A DNA stretch of 61,564 nt, taken from an uncultured Muribaculaceae bacterium (lineage in GTDB: Bacteria > Bacteroidota > Bacteroidia > Bacteroidales > Muribaculaceae). The position numbers and the translations under genes are program-made. The stretch spans positions 1 through 61,564 of the forward strand of contig CAJTQU010000012.1 in the NCBI GenBank assembly GCA_910578665.1, given 5' to 3'. The notes beneath the pieces were generated by a model. It made no database searches and was not told where the DNA came from. It saw only the letters and a program-made list of their open reading frames with translations. Shown here piece by piece: positions 26,451-34,531 of this stretch (the first letter of the stretch is position 1; each line of letters opens with the position of its first letter).

Positions 26451-27992
26451 ATGTTCAAAAATCAACCTAAGGGACTTATTCCCGCGGCGTTGAGCAACAT
26501 GGGAGAGCGCTTCGGCTACTACATCATGAATGCGGTGCTGGTGCTGTTCCTTTGCTCTAAGTTCGGCCTGGAGGAAGAGACGAGCACACTTATCTACTCG
26601 TTCTTCTACGCAGGCATCTACGTGCTCAGTCTGGTGGGCGGTTTCATTGCCGACAAGACTCAGAACTACAAACGTACGATTATCCAGGGTCTTATGATCA
26701 TGACTTTCGGATATGTCGTGCTTGCAGTGCCTATCTTGAGCACACCCGAGAACAAAACCTGGCTGCTCACGCTCACTTGTGCCGCCCTGTTCCTCATCGC
26801 ATTCGGCAACGGTCTGTTCAAAGGCAACCTGCAGGCTATCGTGGGACAGCTCTACGACAATCCCAAGTATGCCGCGCAGCGTGACTCCGGATTCCAGATT
26901 TTCTACGTATTTATCAACATCGGCGGCGTGGTAGCACCCTTTATAGCCCCCATGCTCCGCTCATGGTGGCTGGAGACCAACGCCATGGTATACAATGCCG
27001 ATTTCCCGGCTCTCTGCCACCAGTTCCTGAGTGTATCTGATTCGATGACACAGGAGACAATGAACAACTTCTACGCTCTGATGACCCAGGTGGGCGGCCC
27101 GGCAGCCGGCGCTACACGCGAGGCTGTCTCAGCATTCTGCACACAGTATCTCGAAGTATTCAACACCGGCGTGCACTACTCGTTTATCGCTTCGGTAGGC
27201 GCCATGCTCATCTCTCTGTGCATCTTTGTGGCAACCAAGAAAGGTCTGCCCAACCCCTCTGCCAAGGCAAAGACAGAAACCGTATCTTACTCTGCCGCTG
27301 AAAAAGCCGCGATGGCCAAGGAAATCAAACAGCGCATGTACGCCCTGTTCGCAGTGCTCGGTATCGCCATATTCTTCTGGTTCTCATTCCACCAGAACGG
27401 CACATCGATGTCTCTCTTCGCGCGCGACTTCATGGACACTTCGTCAATAGCACCCGAGATCTGGCAGGCTATGAACCCCTGCTTCGTAATCCTGCTCACC
27501 CCCATCGTGATGGCCATATTCGGCTCGCTCTCACGCAAAGGCAAGGAAATCTCGACACCTCGCAAGATCGCTATCGGTATGGGTCTGGCCGGCATCGCAT
27601 ACCTCTTCATGACTATCTTCTCACTCGTTATGGACTATCCCTCGGGCACAGAATTCAAAAATCTCGCCCTCTCTGTAAGAGAAGGCATGATGGCCGGCCC
27701 CTGGGTGCTGATTCTCTATTATTTCTTCATGACAGTGGCCGAGCTGTTTATCTCTCCGCTGGGTCTGTCGTTCGTTTCAAAAGTAGCGCCGAAGCACATG
27801 CAGGGTCTTTGCCAGGGTCTCTGGCTCGGAGCCACCGCCGTGGGCAACCTGCTCCTCTGGATCGGCCCACTTATCTACAACGCCACACCCATATGGGTGG
27901 CATGGGCCGTATTTATGGCTGTCTGCCTCGTATCAATGGGTGTAATGTTCGGCATGGTAAAATGGCTCGAACGCGTCACCTCGGAATCATAA
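26451..27992 (+). CDS. POT family peptide transporter (MFS)
   Basis: POT/PTR transporters take up di- and tripeptides with protons across the inner membrane. The 513-residue protein has the MFS pattern of about 12-14 membrane spans with a long insertion around 165-245. The N-terminal motif reads NMGERFGYY (16-24). The E-x-x-E-R proton-coupling motif of the family therefore has Asn at the first Glu (residue 16), while E19 and R20 are kept. It ends in a good terminator and is probably monocistronic. Confidence 0.9.
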   Translation: MFKNQPKGLIPAALSNMGERFGYYIMNAVLVLFLCSKFGLEEETSTLIYSFFYAGIYVLSLVGGFIADKTQNYKRTIIQGLMIMTFGYVVLAVPILSTPENKTWLLTLTCAALFLIAFGNGLFKGNLQAIVGQLYDNPKYAAQRDSGFQIFYVFINIGGVVAPFIAPMLRSWWLETNAMVYNADFPALCHQFLSVSDSMTQETMNNFYALMTQVGGPAAGATREAVSAFCTQYLEVFNTGVHYSFIASVGAMLISLCIFVATKKGLPNPSAKAKTETVSYSAAEKAAMAKEIKQRMYALFAVLGIAIFFWFSFHQNGTSMSLFARDFMDTSSIAPEIWQAMNPCFVILLTPIVMAIFGSLSRKGKEISTPRKIAIGMGLAGIAYLFMTIFSLVMDYPSGTEFKNLALSVREGMMAGPWVLILYYFFMTVAELFISPLGLSFVSKVAPKHMQGLCQGLWLGATAVGNLLLWIGPLIYNATPIWVAWAVFMAVCLVSMGVMFGMVKWLERVTSES

Positions 27993-28014
27993 TGACATTC
28001 TGAAAACACTATAC

Positions 28015-28053
28015 CAGGGCATATTCCTTGACCGGGATATGCCCTGCAATTTT
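28015..28053 (+). terminator. Terminator after the POT transporter
   Basis: A 13-bp stem (28015-28027 with 28034-28046, one G-U pair), a 6-nt loop, then CAATTTT. An ATG at 28039 lies in the 3' arm, which is why the later ATG was chosen for the next gene. Confidence 0.75.
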
Positions 28054-28068
28054 AAGCCTACTTGTTTT

Positions 28069-29466
28069 ATGGATAAGCCCGTCTTCGAACGATTACCAAA
28101 GGAATTCGTGTCAAATATGGCACAGACACTGGGAGAGGCCGAGGCCCGAAACCTGTGCGACGCACTCATGAGGCCGCCGGTAGTCAGCGTGCGCATGAAC
28201 CCGTCCAAGCTATGCGGAACAGACATATTTGACACGCCGCAGCCAGTAGAATGGTGCGACCACGGATTCCGACTGCCTGACAGACCCAGGTTCACCCTCA
28301 TGCCACATATGCACGCCGGCGCATTTTATGTGCAGGACGCATCATCCATGATAATGGCAGAGGTCGTAAAGCGTCTCACAACAGACAACGGCACACCTGT
28401 ATGCTATCTGGACGCATGCGCCGCTCCGGGAGGCAAGACAACTGCCGCAATAAGCGCCCTGCCACCACACAGCCTGGCCGTGGCCAACGAATTTGTGCCT
28501 CAAAGAGCGCAAATACTCCGTGAGAACCTGATAAAATGGGGATATCCTTCCACTATCGTAACCCAGGGCGACACCGAGGCATATAAACGCATAGAGGGGA
28601 TATTTGACATAGTGGCTGTAGACGCACCCTGCTCGGGCGAGGGCATGATGCGCAAAGACGAAGAAGCATGCCGACAATGGTCTCCCGGCCTCATAAGCCA
28701 GTGCGCAGCAATGCAACGTGAAATTCTGGAGAATGTCTGGCCGGCACTACGGCCCGGCGGCTATCTGGTATACAGCACATGCACGTTCAACAAGACAGAA
28801 AATGAAAATATGGTGCGCTGGCTGGCAAACGAGACCGGTGCCAGTGTTATAGATCTGGAACTGCCTCCGGAATGGGGTATAGGCGCCAGTCTGGACAGCG
28901 ATATACCGGCTCTGCGCTTCATGCCTCATATGACGGAAGGTGAAGGTCTGTTCTTAGCCGTCCTTCGTAAAGCAGAAACCGCCCGGGACAGCCTGCCCAA
29001 ATCGTATAAAAGTAAAAAGACAAAACATGGCAGCAAACCATCCAAAATGCCGGAAATAATAAAAAGCTGGATCAAGAATGACAGCGCGTACACATTTCGT
29101 GCCACTGCCGATGGTATATGGCAGGCTTTCCCCACTATGCACACCGACACGCTGCAACGTATTATAAAAGAATGCACTGTCATCGGTTGCGGCATAGACA
29201 TGTGTATGGAAAAGGGACGCGACCTCGTGCCAGGCCACAGTCTGGCCCTAAGCACGGCAATGGCAGATGATGCGTTTCCAAGGGCGGCACTGGACACGGA
29301 ACAGGCTCTCTCATACCTTAGACGCGAGACAGTGACCCTGCCGCAAGGGACACCGAAAGGATACGTGGTCGTAACCTACGACGGACTGCCGCTGGGCTTC
29401 GTAAAAAATCTCGGAAACCGCTCAAACAATCTCTATCCGCAACAATGGCGCATACGTCATTTATGA
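28069..29466 (+). CDS. RsmF/NOL1-type RNA cytosine-C5 methyltransferase
   Basis: A SAM-dependent m5C methyltransferase of rRNA or tRNA (NOL1/NOP2/sun family). From ATG 28069 it has 465 residues: an N-terminal RNA-binding domain, the SAM-binding core with DACAAPGGKTT (about 120-130), and the two catalytic cysteines in DAPCSGEG (C188) and YSTCTFN (C238). A C-terminal part resembles the PUA-like region of RsmF. In E. coli RsmF modifies 16S C1407; the target here is not shown by the sequence. The gene overlaps the convergent YczE-like gene by 10 nt. Confidence 0.92.
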   Translation: MDKPVFERLPKEFVSNMAQTLGEAEARNLCDALMRPPVVSVRMNPSKLCGTDIFDTPQPVEWCDHGFRLPDRPRFTLMPHMHAGAFYVQDASSMIMAEVVKRLTTDNGTPVCYLDACAAPGGKTTAAISALPPHSLAVANEFVPQRAQILRENLIKWGYPSTIVTQGDTEAYKRIEGIFDIVAVDAPCSGEGMMRKDEEACRQWSPGLISQCAAMQREILENVWPALRPGGYLVYSTCTFNKTENENMVRWLANETGASVIDLELPPEWGIGASLDSDIPALRFMPHMTEGEGLFLAVLRKAETARDSLPKSYKSKKTKHGSKPSKMPEIIKSWIKNDSAYTFRATADGIWQAFPTMHTDTLQRIIKECTVIGCGIDMCMEKGRDLVPGHSLALSTAMADDAFPRAALDTEQALSYLRRETVTLPQGTPKGYVVVTYDGLPLGFVKNLGNRSNNLYPQQWRIRHL

Positions 29467-30134
29467 CGTAAATGCACCAGAGAGGCCACGCGGTGCAAGG
29501 CTGCGCGTGTCATAACGTGGCGAGACAGAAAGCTCACCACATAGCCCGTGGCCACAGCGGCTATAACAGAGCCTTCGCGCACACCCTCTATACGGCCCGA
29601 GAAACACAGAGACAGTATCACGGCCGATGTCACGAGTGTTACATCAAAACGGACTTTGAGGCGGCCGAAATCGCGGTTATAACGACGCGCGGCATATTTC
29701 ACAAACCCTTCCGCGCTCATTATAGCCACATTTGGCTTTAATTCAAGCACCACGCCAACTGCCTGGCACAAACATCCCGCGGCCAGCAAAGCGAGCGCGT
29801 ATGCATAACCGGAAGGACGCACACCGCTCATCAACGCCATATTGAAGTCGATGAAGACAGAGAAAATAAACGAAAACGGGATTTGCAACAGTATCTCCAT
29901 CCGATCTTTTCGGGTGCCTCTGCCACGTATCAGCCAGAACTGGCCGGCAATCAATATCACATTTATCAAGAAAGTGGCTATGCCCAGGGTAAGCGGCGTA
30001 TGCAGCGAAAGCACATAGTTAACACTAGATATCGGCGTCGTGCCGAGCGTAGACGAGACTATCAGAACTATTCCCATCGAAAGGAAATAAAGCCCCGCGA
30101 TAAAAATGATATAACGATAGAGTATCCTGTCCAT
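29457..30134 (-). CDS. YczE/YitT-like integral membrane protein
   Basis: The 225-residue protein has about five predicted membrane spans and begins with a span carrying SMGIVLIVSSTLGTTPISS. That is the pattern of the YczE-like (COG2364/DUF6198) family, whose function is unknown. Its C-terminus is basic. It is the last gene of the nine-gene minus-strand unit, 2 nt after the PAP2 gene, so it is probably translated with it. Confidence 0.75.
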   Translation of the reverse strand: MDRILYRYIIFIAGLYFLSMGIVLIVSSTLGTTPISSVNYVLSLHTPLTLGIATFLINVILIAGQFWLIRGRGTRKDRMEILLQIPFSFIFSVFIDFNMALMSGVRPSGYAYALALLAAGCLCQAVGVVLELKPNVAIMSAEGFVKYAARRYNRDFGRLKVRFDVTLVTSAVILSLCFSGRIEGVREGSVIAAVATGYVVSFLSRHVMTRAALHRVASLVHLRHK

Positions 30135-30136
30135 AA

Positions 30137-30736
30137 TCAGAATGTCATAGAGCCGCCTATACCGAACGAAACGAAACCATTGCCTGCAGGATCACGCTCG
30201 ACCGCAGGCGCTACTTTCAAGTCATGCTCACGTGCAAAAGGGGTGGTCGCGATAAGACCTACCGCAGTGCCCAAAGCGGCGCCTGCGGCCACATCCCAGA
30301 AATCATGCTTTCTGGCATAAGTGCGCCCCCATGCCACATATCCGGCCAGAGCATATGCCGGAACGCCGAATTTCCACCCGTAACGCCTCATGACAAAGGA
30401 GGCATCGACAAATGCCATCGAGGTGTGCGCCGAGGGAAACGAATGATTGTCCGAGCCATCGGGACGGCGCTTCTTCACAGCATATTTCAGTCCGTAAGTC
30501 ACAGCCAGCGTACCGGCACACTCAGCCGCCCCTATGGCTATGCCTTTCCAGTCACGCTTGAACAAGGCTATACCCAGAGTAGCGGCAGGCATAACGCCGA
30601 GCACTACATCCGTAGAGGTGCGCACAGCCTTACGGCTGCCAGATATGCTCTCCGGCTGCCCGTCAAGCATATCCTGGGCCGGTACTGCCGGTACTGCCAG
30701 GAGCATCATCAGAAAAACAGCTATAATATTTTTCAT
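30137..30736 (-). CDS. PAP2-family lipid phosphatase
   Basis: PAP2 enzymes remove phosphate from lipid phosphates such as phosphatidate or undecaprenyl pyrophosphate in the periplasm. The 199-residue protein has a signal peptide or membrane anchor (about 1-20) and the three phosphatase motifs: KKRRPDG (about 113-119), FPSAHTSMAF, and RTYARKHDFWDV with the catalytic His. It starts within the stop of the dgkA-like gene (ATGA overlap of 4 nt). Pairing of kinase and phosphatase suggests lipid-phosphate recycling. Confidence 0.88.
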   Translation of the reverse strand: MKNIIAVFLMMLLAVPAVPAQDMLDGQPESISGSRKAVRTSTDVVLGVMPAATLGIALFKRDWKGIAIGAAECAGTLAVTYGLKYAVKKRRPDGSDNHSFPSAHTSMAFVDASFVMRRYGWKFGVPAYALAGYVAWGRTYARKHDFWDVAAGAALGTAVGLIATTPFAREHDLKVAPAVERDPAGNGFVSFGIGGSMTF

Positions 30737-31110
30737 AAAAAACTACACATCTTTGGGACAAACACCAGCAACCCTACAGCGACAGCCGCCATGACAAAAA
30801 GCAACACGGCCCCGGCCGCTATATCTTTAGCCCTCTTTATCAGCGGATCAGGTGTGCCGCACGTCTTATCTGCCAAAGCCTCTACAGCAGAATTAAATCC
30901 TTCGGCCATCAGCACTCCGCCTATACACAGCGCCACAGCCACCCATTCCCAGCGTTCCAGACCCAACCACAACCCGGCCAAGACCACGCACAGGGCAGCC
31001 ACACAGTGTATACGGGCATTATGCTCTCCAATTATTAAAGACTTGATTCCGTCAAAGGCATATCGGAAGCTCCTCGCGCGAGCACGCCATGAAAATCCAG
31101 ATTCATTCAT
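30733..31110 (-). CDS. dgkA: DgkA-type diacylglycerol/undecaprenol kinase
   Basis: Small integral-membrane lipid kinases of this family phosphorylate diacylglycerol or undecaprenol. The 125-residue protein has an N-terminal amphipathic helix (RSFRYAFDGIKSLI) and three spans. The catalytic signature AEGFNSAVEALADK is at about 69-82, with the catalytic Glu in it. Its start overlaps the preceding PCMD gene by one base (TGATG), which implies translational coupling. In Gram-positives the homologue is an undecaprenol kinase; which lipid is used here is not known. Confidence 0.88.
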   Translation of the reverse strand: MNESGFSWRARARSFRYAFDGIKSLIIGEHNARIHCVAALCVVLAGLWLGLERWEWVAVALCIGGVLMAEGFNSAVEALADKTCGTPDPLIKRAKDIAAGAVLLFVMAAVAVGLLVFVPKMCSFL

Positions 31111-32699
31111 CAGTAGTCATAGTCAAGTGAGAAATCATCGACATACAGCACCGATCCGGCGCCCCCTGTAAAATAGTCGCCATACTTTGAAGCCGCCGCT
31201 ACCACCAGCAGGTATTTAGGCCGCCTCGACGTGTCCCTGTATTCCAGTTTCACCTCGAATTCCTTCCAGCCCTCTGTAGAGGCCCCCCTCACCATCTCTC
31301 CATAAGCAATCACAGAAGGATCATCAGGATCAAACAGCTGGCGGTTCTTCGGATTGGTACGAATCTGAAACGGGGCTGCCATATCGGTAACGGCCAGCCA
31401 TATTTGGCATGAATCCGGACGGTTGAGCAGATGCTGGAATTCCGAAGAAGCGTAATTAATAAGCGCAGGAGAATAATTGTAATAACCACGCAACTTGGTC
31501 GGACGTGCCTCCCAGGGACGCCCGAAGTCAAGTATTCCGTTCGTACCGTCCACTTTTACAAAAGTACCGGCATATATCGAGCCTGCCGCAAGTTTGCCGA
31601 TAGCGCCTATCCCCACAAAACGTGTCTCAAGTTTTGCGGACATACCGACACCGCCAGGCGTATTGTCAGACGGGGTGACGTTGCTCTGTCCGAGTGTGGA
31701 GGCTCCGGTATTACCGGTATCCCACCAAGACGTGCCGCCATCGGGCCACGGACAATAAACCTTGCCGTTCAGCCACCACTGGTCAAACGAGGCGTCAGGC
31801 AACGGCATGGCCACACCCGTGGTCACAGCTATGGTATTGCCTGTATGCTCGCCAGACACAGCCCTGACCTCGTATTCTGTCAGAGGCAGAAGATGAGGTA
31901 TGTATGCCCTGAACGCGCCCCCTGTGCCACCCATAAACTCTTGCGGCACGGCGGTCCATTCATCTGTTCCGGCACGGCGGTACTGGAAACCGTTGTCTGC
32001 ATCTGCCGGGCCGGCACCATACACCCAGACAACGTTTACCCACGCGTCAGCCTGTGTAGTCGTGACTACAGCCTCGGTTTCTTCCACATATATGGTCCAG
32101 TCTTCCGTACGCCCGAAATAACTCACCGCCACATGCATAGGGGAGGAAAAATCCAACTTCTGGCCGGCATTTATATCCGGCAGCATAGAAGTCCTGCCAG
32201 CCGGCCCCAGCTTAACCGATTCCACTCGCAACGATTCCATATCGGCCGTGGAAGGAACCGAAAGTATAACACGGCGCCCGGCGGTATCTATAACGGTCTC
32301 CCCTATCTGCCCCTCGATAGTAAAATAACGCTCTATCTCCTGGACTGCCGATATAGTCCAGGTATAATCCTGGTAAAGCGACAAAGTGACCTTAAGCGGA
32401 GATGTCATATCATAGCTGCCCTCAAGCAGGTTGACAGACGAATGCGCGCCCTCGGTATATGTATATTCAGAAAATGACACATCGGCAGGATCAGTTTCCT
32501 CACCTAGGTAGACTGTGGCCGTAAGTTTCTGTCTGTCTATCGCAGCCTTAGCAGATTCTCCATCCACCGCCAGCGACAATATATCCTGCTGTATGCGCGG
32601 ATACGGAATATCGTTCTCTATACACCCTCCGAGCGACAACGACACAGCAGACAACAGTGGCGCTATATATCTGGTTTTTACACTTTTCACCATAATCAT
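31110..32699 (-). CDS. Surface lipoprotein with PCMD domain (529 aa)
   Basis: The signal peptide ends in the lipobox SLGGC (Cys26), and the mature protein starts CIENDIPYP. Two beta-sandwich repeats (about 40-115 and 120-205) resemble the DUF5018-like class, followed by a fibronectin-III-like part (about 210-295). The C-terminal 230 residues are a PCMD (putative carbohydrate metabolism) domain, with WWDTGNTG, LDFGRPW and a closing SKYGDYFTGG...VDD. The last motifs recur in the 714-aa protein of the same operon. The cell-surface role is inferred; the ligand is unknown. It overlaps its neighbours by one base on each side. Confidence 0.8.
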   Translation of the reverse strand: MIMVKSVKTRYIAPLLSAVSLSLGGCIENDIPYPRIQQDILSLAVDGESAKAAIDRQKLTATVYLGEETDPADVSFSEYTYTEGAHSSVNLLEGSYDMTSPLKVTLSLYQDYTWTISAVQEIERYFTIEGQIGETVIDTAGRRVILSVPSTADMESLRVESVKLGPAGRTSMLPDINAGQKLDFSSPMHVAVSYFGRTEDWTIYVEETEAVVTTTQADAWVNVVWVYGAGPADADNGFQYRRAGTDEWTAVPQEFMGGTGGAFRAYIPHLLPLTEYEVRAVSGEHTGNTIAVTTGVAMPLPDASFDQWWLNGKVYCPWPDGGTSWWDTGNTGASTLGQSNVTPSDNTPGGVGMSAKLETRFVGIGAIGKLAAGSIYAGTFVKVDGTNGILDFGRPWEARPTKLRGYYNYSPALINYASSEFQHLLNRPDSCQIWLAVTDMAAPFQIRTNPKNRQLFDPDDPSVIAYGEMVRGASTEGWKEFEVKLEYRDTSRRPKYLLVVAAASKYGDYFTGGAGSVLYVDDFSLDYDY

Positions 32700-33712
32700 T
32701 ACAAATGTATTCCGAGGCCGAAATTTATATTGAAGATATTGAAGCGGAAATTTGCTCCCGACGTAAAGCGTGAACCTGTCTCATCGGGATACAGCTCTGC
32801 ATCTTCCGGATTATCCATGCTGGTACGCTGCTTCTCATTGCGGAGTTTGAAGCCGAACACACCAAGAGAAATGTTGAACGAGACATTGTCCATAATGAAG
32901 ACACACAGACCCGGCGAAAAATTAAGACTGGCAGACATATATGTGGAATGCGTTGTCTTAGGCTTGCCGTCATAAGCACGGTGGAAATCGGCATTGCCCG
33001 AAGAAAATGCCAGCTCCATTTCGTTAAACACGCCGAAACGTCCCTGCCTGCCAAGGCCGTAATACTGGCGTGTAAAAAATGCCGCCGTATAGCTTTCATT
33101 GTTGTAATACACATTGTCAAGACTGAAATTCAGATCTTCGTCAAAATCCACATCCAACGAATGAACCCGCGCTTTAGAATTCGTATAGCCGAACCTCATG
33201 CCGGCACTCAGGTTATTGCGTATAAAATAGCTCACATACGGACGTATTGCGAACGACGAAATATCCAGATCCAAATTACTTACCAGGCTCAATATGTCTA
33301 GATCTTCGGTCTTAAACTTGCCATAACTGGCCGTCACTCCGAGCTGCCAGCGTCCCTTGGGAATGAAAAGGTAGTTGAACAGCCCGCGGTCGAAGCGGCC
33401 CAGATTACGGCTCTTGATTATCTGGCTGACTGTATCACCGTCAACAATTACAAGGTCATTTTCCGGTTCCGGCACACGGGGTACGATTTCCGAACGACCG
33501 CGCATCACCCTCTCCAAATCGCCGGCCAGACTGTCTGGCACCCACATATAACGGCCCGGGGCGCTACACCCGGGAGCATCGACATACACCGTGTCAAGTG
33601 TTTCAGACGGCATTTCGCGCACAGGCCCGGCATAAACCCGGGCAATGGCGGCCGATAATACGGCTATGATTATGATCAGTCTATAATTTTTCATTAGCAG
33701 GGTATCTTTCAT
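32699..33712 (-). CDS. Putative outer-membrane beta-barrel protein 1
   Basis: The 337-residue protein starts with a signal peptide (to about residue 28; an alternative start is M7). A Pro/Asp-rich region (about 30-110) follows. The rest has alternating amphipathic strands (FIPKGRWQLGVTASYG, SFAIRPYVSYFI, YGLGRQGRFGVFNEMELAF) and an aromatic-rich last strand ending FNINFGLGIHL. This fits a small outer-membrane barrel of 8-12 strands. It is a paralogue of the next upstream gene, sharing FIPKGxW, the NEMELAF/NEVQLEL strand and the C-terminus. It overlaps the upstream gene by ATGA. Confidence 0.7.
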   Translation of the reverse strand: MKDTLLMKNYRLIIIIAVLSAAIARVYAGPVREMPSETLDTVYVDAPGCSAPGRYMWVPDSLAGDLERVMRGRSEIVPRVPEPENDLVIVDGDTVSQIIKSRNLGRFDRGLFNYLFIPKGRWQLGVTASYGKFKTEDLDILSLVSNLDLDISSFAIRPYVSYFIRNNLSAGMRFGYTNSKARVHSLDVDFDEDLNFSLDNVYYNNESYTAAFFTRQYYGLGRQGRFGVFNEMELAFSSGNADFHRAYDGKPKTTHSTYMSASLNFSPGLCVFIMDNVSFNISLGVFGFKLRNEKQRTSMDNPEDAELYPDETGSRFTSGANFRFNIFNINFGLGIHL

Positions 33713-34467
33713 AGGAAGAATGTCATGCCGAAAGTTATTGAAAACAGGTTAATATGGAAATTGGCATTTTGACTTTCCCGATGGCTCTCGTAAATGCGGT
33801 CGTTTACCTGTTTAGTCTTGGTCATACCGAAACCAAGCACACCCACATTCACCTCCATAGCCGAGTAATTGTTAAGAAACATCACCATGCCCGGAGCAAT
33901 ACCTATGTTCATATGGAAATTTGTCTCGTAAGCACCTGTAAGCGACTCATTCTTACCCTGCATCAGTTTGCTCTGTCCGCCACCCAGCTCCAGCTGCACC
34001 TCGTTGAAGAATCCGAAGCGCTTACTCTTGCCGAGTGAAAAATAGTTACGCATGATGCCTGTGACTGAATAGTTATGCGACAGGCGGTACAGGTTGTCCG
34101 CATCATAACCTGTCTCCGAGTCAAGCACTATCTCGCCATGTTCGAGTTTGGTGAGAGACCGTGAATAGGCAAACTTGCCGCCAAGCCCCATATCATCACG
34201 CACAAAATAGCACAACATAGGGCTTACCTTGAACGAATATGTATCACCTGACAGATTCTCCACTATGAGAAACTGGTACTTGCTCTGGTTAGACTGCGAG
34301 TAATTCACACTTATTCCGGCAGCCCACTGCCCTTTGGGTATGAAAACCGTATTCTCTATCTTTCGTTTGAACTGCGGTATGGTGTCAGCCACATTCTGTG
34401 CCGCATATGCCGGCATAGCGAGCAACACAACGAACAGGCCGACAACGAATGCTGATAATTTATTCAT
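33709..34467 (-). CDS. Putative outer-membrane beta-barrel protein 2
   Basis: From ATG 34467 it has 252 residues with a clear signal peptide (MNKLSAFVVGLFVVLLAMPAYA). The open frame reaches back to 34548, but that extension gives a poor N-terminus. Mature sequence starts with FIPKGQWAAGISVNYSQ and continues in amphipathic strands to FHINLFSITFGMTFFL. It lacks the N-terminal region of its paralogue at 32699-33712 but aligns with the barrel part. The pair may form a two-component pore or anchor for the lipoproteins encoded around them. Confidence 0.68.
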   Translation of the reverse strand: MNKLSAFVVGLFVVLLAMPAYAAQNVADTIPQFKRKIENTVFIPKGQWAAGISVNYSQSNQSKYQFLIVENLSGDTYSFKVSPMLCYFVRDDMGLGGKFAYSRSLTKLEHGEIVLDSETGYDADNLYRLSHNYSVTGIMRNYFSLGKSKRFGFFNEVQLELGGGQSKLMQGKNESLTGAYETNFHMNIGIAPGMVMFLNNYSAMEVNVGVLGFGMTKTKQVNDRIYESHRESQNANFHINLFSITFGMTFFL

Positions 34468-34531
34468 TAACCGAATAGTCTGATTAGCGCCCCGGAGCCG
34501 TGTCAAGAGCTCCGAGACTGTTAATATGGTG

